A stretch of 23,977 bases of DNA from positions 1-23,977 of IMG/VR virus record IMGVR_UViG_3300025598_000181. The stretch is one strand, 5' to 3'. The notes beneath the pieces were generated by a model. The model had not been told where the DNA came from. It saw only the letters and a program-made list of their open reading frames with translations, and ran no database searches. The DNA comes from a virus. Shown here one piece after another: positions 1-7,889 of the stretch. The position numbers and the translations under genes were made by a program. Each line of letters starts with the position of its first letter. The first letter of the stretch is position 1.

Positions 1-2266
1 CGCTTCCATCGCCAGTATTACCAGCATGATGTTCACGTGCACCAGCAAGACCATCAATGGCACCACCAAATGCTGCAGCGGTAAAGCCCAGATATGGGGC
101 CGCTTTAGCAAAGCCCATACCTAAAGAACCAAGGCCACCAAGTAAGCTGCCAAGACCACCACCGCCGCCCCCGCCACTTGGAGGCTGCGCGACAGCCAAT
201 TTGGCTTGCGGGTTATCATCTGGGATAGTCATCTTGCCTTGATGCTTGAGCAAATCAACATCTTTCGGCTTATCAATATCAACATCTGGTTGGACAGGTG
301 GCTTATTGTCATCATCTACGCTGCCATCTGTCGCATAACCCATGCGGCCACCGCGCCACTTATTCGGATCGGTAGTATCCGTGGATGTGTCTGGCTTTTT
401 AGTATCGTCACTGAATAAATCTTTTGTACCTTGATAAAGACCGGCCAAACCAGAGCCACCAGAGTACTGCCCAGTTTTAGTGTCTTTGACACCACGGCTA
501 CCAATGCCGCCCAAATCTTTGATGGCTGACGTTGTTTGAGACAAACCACTTTGCTGGCGTTGCGGTGTAGGTGCCACCATCAAGTTGCGAGATGGCATTG
601 AACTGGTCATAATATTGCGCTGCGTAGGCACGAGCCCAGCCGCACCTTGAGCCGCACCAGCTGCTCCATATGGATTAACTGCCTGCCTGCCCATCAATTG
701 AGCCAGCAATGCGTTTTGATCTGAACCAGCCAAGCCGCCGATGTCAAAGTTTTCGCGCACATTGTCATTGATAGCTGCGCCACCCATTGACGCTAGGCCG
801 CCTTGATAGAAATGGCCACGGTGGGCTGCATCCTTCGTGGCCTCATCATAGTCAACTGTCTTAATGCCGTGATAGTCACCAACTGCATGCGGGTGATGCT
901 TCTCAACGTCCTGCGCCGACAGACCGATCTGCTTGGGCCCATGCTCGCCTTTATAGCGAAACTTGATAATCTTTTGACCGTCATAGGTCTCACCGATCTG
1001 CTCAATGTCTTCCTTGACGCGCTCGTCCGAGAAAAACCCACCAGACTGCTGCGTTGTTGTCGTCGAACCAGAAAGAGCACCAGTACCTTCGGCAATGTTT
1101 GCCAAGAACTGTGTGACTTGGAACGGATAGGACTGCTGCTGCAAGAACTGATTGTAGAGCGCGGTGAGGCCAGCCTGCTGCGTCTGCTGCTGTTGTTGAC
1201 CAGCTGCCAATTGCGCTTGAGCACCCGTTAAGCCAGCCGTCTGAGCCCCAGTACCCAATGCACCAAGGTTTTGAGCAGTCTGTGCACCCATACCGTAAAC
1301 TTGGTTACCAAGAGCCGCTTGTTGCTGTGCTGCAGTCATGCCTTGACCAAACTGCTGTTGGCCAATGGAACCCAACCCTTGAGCCACACCAGTCTGCTGC
1401 CCGTAAAGTTGCTGGCCCAATGCGCCCAATTGCTGACCAGCGCCAGTGATCTGCCCATACAATTGCTGGCCCGTAGCAGCCTGTGCGGCACGGTTGGCCT
1501 GTTCAGCCGACAAGTTGACACCCTGCTGCTGTTGAGCCGCTCCAAGGGCTTGGCCATAGCCTTGATTGAGTAAATTGCCAACCACGTTGCCAGTAGCAAT
1601 GTCTTGTTGACCACGTAGTGCTGCCTGCGCAATTGCAGCCCGATCACCGCCAAATGCACCGGCTTGAATGGCTTGGCCAGTCTGGGCAGCTCGGTCCATG
1701 GCCTGCTGTTGCTGCAGCGGAGCCAATGTGCCACCGATGACCGTGTTCATGTAAGGGTTCATGAACTGATTGATCTGACCTTGCCCAATTTGTGTAGGCA
1801 TGACATTTTGTGCGCCAGCTAACGTGAATGGCGTAGCAGCGGCAAGGCCACCCGTAATACCGGCAGTAGCGCCAGCGATGTAAGGGGCCGCCGTACCCAT
1901 AGCGCCACTGTAAAGATTGGCGGCCTGCTGATTCGCGGCTGTTCCTTGCTGTTGCGCGGTTCCCACGTCTTGTGTGGCACCAGCAATATAGGGTTGGGCT
2001 TGTTGGACACCGCCAGCCAGCGCTTGACCTGCGGCTTGATACCAAGGTTGTGCTTCACCAGCCGCCGCATTTGTGTTGGCAATACCAGCTTGTTGTGTAC
2101 CAGTTAGAGGGGCGACGAAGGCGTTGGGATCGGTGCTATATTGCTGAAATGGCTGTGTAGCCGTCTGCTCTGCTCTCGCATTGACAGCATTATACCGCGC
2201 CAATACTTCTGGCGGGATAGACACTGTACTGGTTGAGCCACCACCTTTACCACCGCCGCCCGACAT
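1..2266 (-). CDS. Large Gln/Ala/Gly-rich virion protein with central S74-like domain (3' end missing)
   Basis: The frame is open from ATG at 2266 to the window edge, giving 755 visible residues and no stop. It starts 3 bases after the stop of the acetyltransferase gene, and GGAG inside that gene's end serves as ribosome site. Residues 1-25 are Gly/Ser-rich. Residues about 40-395 are low-complexity Ala/Gln/Gly with recurring GQQLYGQ-like units. Residues 413-476 match the S74 peptidase / intramolecular chaperone core: SDERVK (Ser413 and Lys418 in the dyad spacing) followed by KQIGLSAQDVEKHHPHAV. The rest is Gly-rich and acidic, with an RGGRMGYATDG motif and a seven-glycine run near residues 699-705. 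Similar proteins occur in metagenomic phages as tail-fibre-domain proteins. The Q-rich body and position downstream of tail-completion genes would also suit an internal or ejected virion protein. The exact role is unknown. Confidence 0.85.
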   Translation of the reverse strand, partial: MSGGGGKGGGSTSTVSIPPEVLARYNAVNARAEQTATQPFQQYSTDPNAFVAPLTGTQQAGIANTNAAAGEAQPWYQAAGQALAGGVQQAQPYIAGATQDVGTAQQQGTAANQQAANLYSGAMGTAAPYIAGATAGITGGLAAATPFTLAGAQNVMPTQIGQGQINQFMNPYMNTVIGGTLAPLQQQQAMDRAAQTGQAIQAGAFGGDRAAIAQAALRGQQDIATGNVVGNLLNQGYGQALGAAQQQQGVNLSAEQANRAAQAATGQQLYGQITGAGQQLGALGQQLYGQQTGVAQGLGSIGQQQFGQGMTAAQQQAALGNQVYGMGAQTAQNLGALGTGAQTAGLTGAQAQLAAGQQQQQTQQAGLTALYNQFLQQQSYPFQVTQFLANIAEGTGALSGSTTTTQQSGGFFSDERVKEDIEQIGETYDGQKIIKFRYKGEHGPKQIGLSAQDVEKHHPHAVGDYHGIKTVDYDEATKDAAHRGHFYQGGLASMGGAAINDNVRENFDIGGLAGSDQNALLAQLMGRQAVNPYGAAGAAQGAAGLVPTQRNIMTSSMPSRNLMVAPTPQRQQSGLSQTTSAIKDLGGIGSRGVKDTKTGQYSGGSGLAGLYQGTKDLFSDDTKKPDTSTDTTDPNKWRGGRMGYATDGSVDDDNKPPVQPDVDIDKPKDVDLLKHQGKMTIPDDNPQAKLAVAQPPSGGGGGGGLGSLLGGLGSLGMGFAKAAPYLGFTAAAFGGAIDGLAGAREHHAGNTGDGS

Positions 2267-2269
2267 TCA

Positions 2270-2770
2270 TTACACTCCAACAACCATCTGATCGGGCAAG
2301 GCTTCACCCGTCTTTGTCTTATATAAGAAAAACGTCCCAGCTGGTTCCCCAAAATGACGTTCATACATGCGCATCTTAGCACGGGTTCTAGTATTTGACA
2401 TTACCCCAATAACAAGGGGAAGTTCAAGACTATCCGATACTTGCTTACTAAACTCGCAAAGCTTGTTTGCTCTACCACCGCGTTCTTTTCTATACTTGTC
2501 GTCTACAAACAAACACTTCTCTTCTATGTACTTTGTATTGCCGTACCATAATTGAGAGAAGCGGAGCAGAACGCCGCCCTCAAGTGCGCCAACAGGCCCA
2601 ATTACGCCACAAATACCTTCCCAAAGGTACAGAGCTGGCCTAATCATGCCCAAAATCTTGTCGTAATCTGCGTCAAACAGCCCATTTTCATGAAAAACAG
2701 CCATTGCAAGGCGCATTAGTTCTGGTTCGTCTGCAGGTGTCGCTATCCGAACTTTGATCTCATTAGACAT
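2270..2770 (-). CDS. GNAT-family N-acetyltransferase
   Basis: This 166-residue protein has the length and layout of a single GNAT domain, which moves an acetyl group from acetyl-CoA to an amine. The N-terminal strand and helix are IRPA-preceding residues 6-30 (VRIATPADEPELMRLA). The acetyl-CoA loop is the LFVDDKYRKERGGRANKL region at residues 87-104, close to the YR..R.A form common in phage-encoded GNATs. It is followed by a strand (LPLVIGVMSNT) and the C-terminal MYERHFGEPAGTFFLYK segment typical of motif B. It begins 2 bases after the preceding stop, with AAGGA as ribosome site. The substrate cannot be told; lying among virion genes, it may modify a virion or host protein. Fold confidence is high, role confidence low. 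Confidence 0.85.
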   Translation of the reverse strand: MSNEIKVRIATPADEPELMRLAMAVFHENGLFDADYDKILGMIRPALYLWEGICGVIGPVGALEGGVLLRFSQLWYGNTKYIEEKCLFVDDKYRKERGGRANKLCEFSKQVSDSLELPLVIGVMSNTRTRAKMRMYERHFGEPAGTFFLYKTKTGEALPDQMVVGV

Positions 2771-2772
2771 TG

Positions 2773-4017
2773 CTAATCCTTTTTTGGACCGGGGAGCTTC
2801 TGCAATGTCTTGATTGTCTTGTTCCGCATTTTTTTGACAAACAAATCCAAGGCAGCGTGACCAAGCCCCATATTGCCGTTACCAATACGTGCCACTGCCT
2901 CTGGACTAATCACATACTCACCACCAGCCGCAACTATAGGTACACCGCTTTCCGCACCGCCGTGGGCTCTGTGAGGCAATTCAGCCCCATATGGTGTAGC
3001 CGGGCCAGAGTAAGGATTGGTTGCGCCGCTATAGGGCTCACCTTCAAACACGCGCTTGGCATGCTTAAACCCAGCCATAGTGTTGCCTTCACCACTAGCC
3101 GAAATAATGTCGGCTGGAATGACGTAACTTGACTTAGGCACAACCATAGGCAAGTGGTCGGTGCGGCCAGCAACCGAACTATGAATAGGCCCCACATGCA
3201 TTTCAGTGACAGTATGACCACCTTGAGCGTAGCCACCCGTTGCCATTCCTTGCTCGGACAACCGTTGTTTGTAGATGTCAGAGTTGCGAATAAAATCTAA
3301 TGCTGATTCAGAGCCGCCTTCACCACTACGCTGAATACGGCTATCATCCCAAATGTTAGATAGACGTTGGGGAGGCAATGGAGCTTTTTCGGGCAAACTT
3401 TGAGATCCAGTTGCACCAGATTGGCCTCTCGATGTTGCTATTTTACCAAGAATTGCTTCTGGGCTCGAAGTCATATCTGGATATTCATTGGCCGCCCGAT
3501 TTGCATCATATGATTGCGGGACAAGAGCGCGACGACCAAAAGTTACATCTTCAACTGATTGTGGTTGAGGAGTGGCTACTGATGATGTTTGAGGAGAAGC
3601 AACTGATGACGTTTGTATTTGTTGGTGATCATCTCGCACATCCATCAACGGATCCCACCGCATTGTGGGTTGGTTCATGATGGGCTTATAAGCAATTTGC
3701 GCAGCGTTTGGGTTGTCCAATTCATTTCTGCGATTTTTGAATGCAGCACTTACATTGTGTGCAATATTTTTCCAATTGGTTGAACCGCCCGGGGTATCAT
3801 AGCGAGCATCACTCGCATTAAACAAAACGTCTGGGTTATAATCTTCTGTAATAGACCGTTCAAAAGCACTTCTGGGCTGACCGCCACCCGTGCCATAACC
3901 CTTACGCGCCTCATCTAGCGCTGCGGCAATGGCTTGCTTCTGCGGATGACCGGCATGGATCATCTCGCTGATATTAGTGCTGATTGTCTTCTGTGACTTA
4001 CCTTTTTTAAGCGGCAT
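2773..4017 (-). CDS. Conserved phage virion-associated protein with duplicated YVI motif
   Basis: The protein has 414 residues. Residues 1-39 are a basic helical segment (MPLKKGKSQKTIS followed by AGHPQKQAIAAAL) that I recognise as the start of many phage proteins in structural clusters. Residues 40-260 look mostly disordered and polar. The C-terminal 155 residues hold two related units: residues 287-324 (VVPKSSYVIPADI, then GEGNTMAGFKHA) and residues 359-398 (PIVAAGGEYVISPEA, then GNGNMGLGHAALD). It ends in a basic tail, KTIKTLQKLPGPKKD. A GAGG ribosome site precedes the ATG by 5 bases. No enzyme motif is seen. Its position between tail genes and the large Q-rich protein suggests a tail or internal virion component, but this is inference. 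Confidence 0.8.
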   Translation of the reverse strand: MPLKKGKSQKTISTNISEMIHAGHPQKQAIAAALDEARKGYGTGGGQPRSAFERSITEDYNPDVLFNASDARYDTPGGSTNWKNIAHNVSAAFKNRRNELDNPNAAQIAYKPIMNQPTMRWDPLMDVRDDHQQIQTSSVASPQTSSVATPQPQSVEDVTFGRRALVPQSYDANRAANEYPDMTSSPEAILGKIATSRGQSGATGSQSLPEKAPLPPQRLSNIWDDSRIQRSGEGGSESALDFIRNSDIYKQRLSEQGMATGGYAQGGHTVTEMHVGPIHSSVAGRTDHLPMVVPKSSYVIPADIISASGEGNTMAGFKHAKRVFEGEPYSGATNPYSGPATPYGAELPHRAHGGAESGVPIVAAGGEYVISPEAVARIGNGNMGLGHAALDLFVKKMRNKTIKTLQKLPGPKKD

Positions 4018-4024
4018 AACGACC

Positions 4025-4369
4025 TCACGAATATGATACTGTTGCGGTCATGCCACTGCCGGGCACAAACACGATACCGTTAGTAACGGGCAAATTAACT
4101 GTAACAATGCCAACTGTGTTGGGTATAACAGCGATTGGCAGTGTCGGGGATCCTGTTGATACACTATCATAAACCATACCAGATGCAGATCCCGCAGTGG
4201 TTACAGAAACCTTGGCAACCCAACCCGCTCCAGTGCGGACAAGTGTTGCAGCGTTCAATGCTGGCGCGGAAATCTTGCCAGCCGTGAACAGTGTAGCATT
4301 TGACACGCCGTTAATAGCAGTCACGCCGTTCTTTTGCGCTGTTAAGAGGTCGTCAAGTGTTGCTGGCAT
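4025..4369 (-). CDS. Small beta-rich conserved phage structural protein
   Basis: This 114-residue protein has a short helical N-terminus (MPATLDDLLTAQKNGVTAING) followed by alternating beta strands rich in Val, Thr, Gly and Ala, ending VVPG-like (FVPGSGMTATVSYS). Proteins with this N-terminus and length occur beside tail genes in related phages, to my memory. Its start overlaps the stop of the gp10-like gene by one base (TAATG), so translation is likely coupled to that gene. It could decorate or stabilise the tail tube nozzle, though nothing in the sequence proves this. Confidence 0.75.
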   Translation of the reverse strand: MPATLDDLLTAQKNGVTAINGVSNATLFTAGKISAPALNAATLVRTGAGWVAKVSVTTAGSASGMVYDSVSTGSPTLPIAVIPNTVGIVTVNLPVTNGIVFVPGSGMTATVSYS

Positions 4370-6654
4370 TAGAACCGTCCATCTGGTTGAAAGCGGTAGC
4401 GGATGTCACCAAGCCGCCAAAATGTCCCCACGTCATTGCTTGATACTTTAATGGCTATCAAACGGCCTCTGATGCGGGTGCTGATGTATTCTACCGCCTG
4501 CGTCATATTATAAGGGCCATATGCCACCGGTGTATCGCCGGGGTAATTTGTTGAGTAGAATGTAATTTGCACTGTCGAATTAGGCTGCTGGCTATATTGG
4601 CCCCACTTCATGTCTGGCCAAACTTGGTCAAGGAACACCAACTGATCAGCCTCAGACACCTCAAAGTAACCAGTCTGGAAACTAGACAACATAGGCATGC
4701 CATCCGCGTCATTAGTTACTTCGTGCTGATATATGTAACCACTTGCGGGATCGGCACCAATCGGCGGCCCAAGGACTGACTGATCAACCCACGCGCTTCT
4801 TGCTAATGAGCCATAATCCCACTGCTGCAGCACGGTGTTGAATTTGACGTAGCTGTCAACCTCACCATTACCAGCAACAGATGGGTAATACCAAGCCACC
4901 TCATTAAACTGCGCATTAGTTGCACAACGAATACGGTTTGTGTAAGGCAAGCCATTGGCATCATAGCCTTGATTGAGGTTCTGAAATACAACGTCCCACA
5001 CTGGGCAAGGCATCGTGTTTGGATCGCCACCAGAATAGCTAAAAAACTGCTTCTGGCTCATCCAATATGTCACGCCGCCTAATGTAGCGGCTGCACCACG
5101 TGCAATAAGACCACAGCCCGTTTTGACTTTGTTGAATGAATAGACATATGGAGGGCCAATGTATTGCATCGCCCAGAGGTCAATGTCAGTCCACAGCAGA
5201 CCTTGTTGGTTAGCCTGCAAACCGCCTACAATCAAACTGCCGGTAGGAATGCGGTATGACCCAGCTTGGTTTGTGACTGTTGCATCCCAAACAGCGTAAT
5301 TTTCAACGTCCGACCACCGAACCAGCAAGGGATCACTTGTGCCGGTAAATGTTGATCCATATGCAATAACTTGCCGCTGGGGCATCGCAACAAACATGCC
5401 CGTATTTGCAAGAGGCACATTGTCAATGATTTGAGCGTTTTGCAAAACACCGTAAGGCTGCCACACATAAATTGGGCCGCCAGCTGGGCATGCAAGCAAA
5501 TACTCACCCCAATTGTCTAGCGTCCAATCTGTTGCTGTGATGTTTGTCCCGGCTGTGGGTGTAATACCAGACCCAGTACCGTAACCGCCGACCCCATAGC
5601 CACCAACACCATAGCCAGAACCAGCAGGTTGAGGGACAACCGCATAATAAATGATTGCTTCGACATATCCATTGTTTTCAAATGCACCCGTTGTTGATGA
5701 TGCCGTGTTTGACGCAGTAAATGTAAACGTATTGGCATCAATAATTGATGTAATTGTGTAAGTTCCAGATAGTGTAATGCCACCAACTGTAGTGGTTGGA
5801 TCAACCGCTAATTGTGCGCCAACAACTTGCCCATGATTGGGAAATGTCACAGTGATTGTTGGTGAGGCTGTCAGTGTTTGATAATAGGCAACTTGGCCGG
5901 GGAACGATGCTGTATGAGTACCCGACCCAGCAGATGACGTATTGATCAGCGCCCCGCTCGGTGTCAGCGATATATTAAACGTAGTCGAGGTCAAGTTGCG
6001 AACAAAATATGTTGTTCCAGCTGTAATGCCAGTTGGTAATGTGCCCGTGGTTGTAAACTTAACAACAGTGCCACTTGCTGGTGCGGATGCAACAGTGATA
6101 ACAGCAGGCGATGCATTGCTAATAGTTGCTGTTTGCGAGTTTGTATAAGTTGCAGCTGTCTCAGCATTGACTTGAAAGTCATTTGCATCGAGCACGTTGT
6201 CAATAGTATACGCGCCAAAGAGCTTTGTACCGCCAATTGACACAGGCGTAACATAGTAAATGTAGCTGTAAATGTTAGCAAAGCTTGAATTAATTTTCAT
6301 TGTAATCGTAGTTGAGCCCGCCGTTGTCGTAAATGGGGGCACTACGGTATAAATGGCATCTTTGGGCGTAATGTCTTGATCAATGCCATCATAGACAACT
6401 GACAGAGACAATTCTGCGCCAACTGCAAGACGTTGTACACCATTCAAATCTTGCCATGCCTTCATGTTTCGAACGGGCGATGGGATCGTGTTTGGGTAAA
6501 ATTTAACCCACCCACCAAGCTTTTGCGGCAAACCAAGGCCAGACCGATCGGGCAGGAACCGAATGAGATTAGACTGTGAAAGCGCAACCTCATTTAAGGC
6601 TGGCGTTTTCTGAGTATCGACACCGGGAATTAACTTGAGGGCTGCATGTGGCAT
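4369..6654 (-). CDS. P22 gp10-like tail / DNA-stabilisation protein
   Basis: The 761 residues begin with the hallmark of this family: LIPGVDTQKTP, then NLIRFLP and GLPQKLGGWVKFYP (residues 8-54). The C-terminal half (about 375-761) is rich in Trp, Tyr and Gly, as in the beta-propeller part of tail hub/nozzle proteins, and ends DIRYRFQPDGRF. Residues 108-325 are an insertion of three repetitive beta modules of the FCCH-like type found in phage proteins, with repeated endings such as YTIDNVLDANDF and YTITSIIDANTF. A GYGVGGYGVGGYG linker (about 347-359) joins the two halves. In P22, gp10 closes the portal channel below gp4 and keeps packaged DNA in. It lies 3 bases after the adaptor-like gene at 6658-7368, matching the gp4-then-gp10 order. 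GAGG lies upstream of its ATG. Confidence 0.8.
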   Translation of the reverse strand: MPHAALKLIPGVDTQKTPALNEVALSQSNLIRFLPDRSGLGLPQKLGGWVKFYPNTIPSPVRNMKAWQDLNGVQRLAVGAELSLSVVYDGIDQDITPKDAIYTVVPPFTTTAGSTTITMKINSSFANIYSYIYYVTPVSIGGTKLFGAYTIDNVLDANDFQVNAETAATYTNSQTATISNASPAVITVASAPASGTVVKFTTTGTLPTGITAGTTYFVRNLTSTTFNISLTPSGALINTSSAGSGTHTASFPGQVAYYQTLTASPTITVTFPNHGQVVGAQLAVDPTTTVGGITLSGTYTITSIIDANTFTFTASNTASSTTGAFENNGYVEAIIYYAVVPQPAGSGYGVGGYGVGGYGTGSGITPTAGTNITATDWTLDNWGEYLLACPAGGPIYVWQPYGVLQNAQIIDNVPLANTGMFVAMPQRQVIAYGSTFTGTSDPLLVRWSDVENYAVWDATVTNQAGSYRIPTGSLIVGGLQANQQGLLWTDIDLWAMQYIGPPYVYSFNKVKTGCGLIARGAAATLGGVTYWMSQKQFFSYSGGDPNTMPCPVWDVVFQNLNQGYDANGLPYTNRIRCATNAQFNEVAWYYPSVAGNGEVDSYVKFNTVLQQWDYGSLARSAWVDQSVLGPPIGADPASGYIYQHEVTNDADGMPMLSSFQTGYFEVSEADQLVFLDQVWPDMKWGQYSQQPNSTVQITFYSTNYPGDTPVAYGPYNMTQAVEYISTRIRGRLIAIKVSSNDVGTFWRLGDIRYRFQPDGRF

Positions 6655-6657
6655 GCG

Positions 6658-7368
6658 TTAGCCTCTTGTCGGCGTGGCAACAGGTGACGGCGAGTAAGAT
6701 GTCCAAGCCGCCGCCTCATATTTCTTGCGAACTTCTTCAACAAGGGCGCTCTTCAAGAGGGCATTGTACTGGCCTTCATAGCTCTGCGCCATGGCTGGGT
6801 CATCCGACTGGCGGCCAAAGTTACGCTGATAGGCGCTGATATAAATCATGCTGGCCATGATCATAACATCTGGCAGATATGTGCTGATAAAGGTCGTCGT
6901 GTTGGATGCAGACAGACTTGCGGGTCTTGTCGTGCCGGTGATTGTAATAGTGTAGTTGCTGTCGGGCCAAGGGCCAAAAACAATGTTGCTTGAAGTATTG
7001 CCCGTTGTGGTCAAGTCACCGCCATACATGGCAAAATACTGAGGCAGAGCCGCACCGGTATTGGTGCTATAGACGTTCTGAATAAATGTCTTAGACACGG
7101 GCAAAACTGGCGTGTTAGATGGCCCAACGGTGATCGTCTGGGTTGTGACAAAATCACCGGTCGGAATTGCCAACTGGTTTGTGCCCGATGTCAGTGTGTA
7201 AGTGCGCGACACTTGCGTAGAAAGAAAGTCCAGATCGCGGCACATGCGGTTTTCCGCATAGGTGATCATCTGAGGCAAGATGGCGATGTAGTTAGGATCC
7301 GTTTCTGGGACAACGGCCATAGTCGCTATTTGCGTAACATATTGGGAATATGTAAGGCCAGTTGTCAT
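6658..7368 (-). CDS. Tail adaptor / head-completion protein (gp4-like fold)
   Basis: This 236-residue protein has helices at both ends and a beta-rich centre. The N-terminal part contains PQMITYAENRMCRDLDFLS, the pattern of phage adaptor proteins that sit under the portal. The centre has TLTSGTNQLAIPTGDF and IVFGPWPDSNYTITI. The C-terminal helix starts at about residue 165 (YLPDVMIMASMIYISAYQRNFG), and the tail is disordered (SPSPVATPTRG). It immediately precedes the gp10-like gene, as adaptor and nozzle genes often do. AAGG six bases before the ATG supports the start. A second protein with the same layout lies at 19946-20632, so the two may stack as successive rings, or one may serve a different joint. 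Confidence 0.72.
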   Translation of the reverse strand: MTTGLTYSQYVTQIATMAVVPETDPNYIAILPQMITYAENRMCRDLDFLSTQVSRTYTLTSGTNQLAIPTGDFVTTQTITVGPSNTPVLPVSKTFIQNVYSTNTGAALPQYFAMYGGDLTTTGNTSSNIVFGPWPDSNYTITITGTTRPASLSASNTTTFISTYLPDVMIMASMIYISAYQRNFGRQSDDPAMAQSYEGQYNALLKSALVEEVRKKYEAAAWTSYSPSPVATPTRG

Positions 7369-7376
7369 AGGAACCC

Positions 7377-7889
7377 TTATCCTGCCATCTTTGCCGCCTC
7401 ACTCTTGACGCGACCTACACGTGCGCTCCAGCCCTTGCCGTAACGGTCAAAGGTTGGCAACTTTTGCAGATACTCTAGCCTATTATCGCATAGTTTTGAA
7501 GCCGTTTCAGCCCCATCGCAGTCAGCCAGTGCCGCTTTTGTGGCATCGTCCAGCTTGCCGGTCACTTCGACATCCAAAATGGTCTGCACATACCGCAGAG
7601 CTCTTGCTGGGCCGGAGTTGACGGCAAAGTCCATCAAGGCATAATCAAGGCCACGAGGACAAATGTCCCCACCAATAACATCCCAAAAGCGCTGCTGATA
7701 CAGAGGATATACATCAGCAGGAATAAGATTTCGCATAGCCTGCTCAGATACTTCATGCCCACACCAGTCCTCCAAGGTCTTCTTGGTTACACCCCAGTTG
7801 GTCATGCCGCCCGGATCATGCGGGTCGTTCACGAAGCCACCTTCTTCCTTGATGATGAGCTTAATTACATCGTCCCAATTGTCTTTCAT
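7377..7889 (-). CDS. Endolysin, glycoside hydrolase family 108 (N-acetylmuramidase)
   Basis: This 170-residue protein cleaves peptidoglycan glycan strands at lysis. The N-terminal catalytic motif is KEEGGFVNDPHDPGGMTNWG, with Glu16 of the EGG motif as the expected catalytic acid and the D-PGG-TN-G signature following. The second half (from ALMDFAVNSGPARALRYVQ) matches the peptidoglycan-binding domain that usually follows in this family. Length is normal and no key residue is missing. There is no signal peptide or membrane anchor, so it needs a holin to reach the wall. Its ATG overlaps the stop of the phosphoesterase gene by 4 bases (ATGA). GH108 endolysins are mainly found in phages of Gram-negative bacteria. 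Confidence 0.93.
   Translation of the reverse strand: MKDNWDDVIKLIIKEEGGFVNDPHDPGGMTNWGVTKKTLEDWCGHEVSEQAMRNLIPADVYPLYQQRFWDVIGGDICPRGLDYALMDFAVNSGPARALRYVQTILDVEVTGKLDDATKAALADCDGAETASKLCDNRLEYLQKLPTFDRYGKGWSARVGRVKSEAAKMAG

Noticed and set aside
793-1224. Frames on both strands over the Q-rich protein (143 and 142 residues)
   Set aside because: The S74 signature and continuous frame from 2266 to the edge show that a third frame is the real gene.
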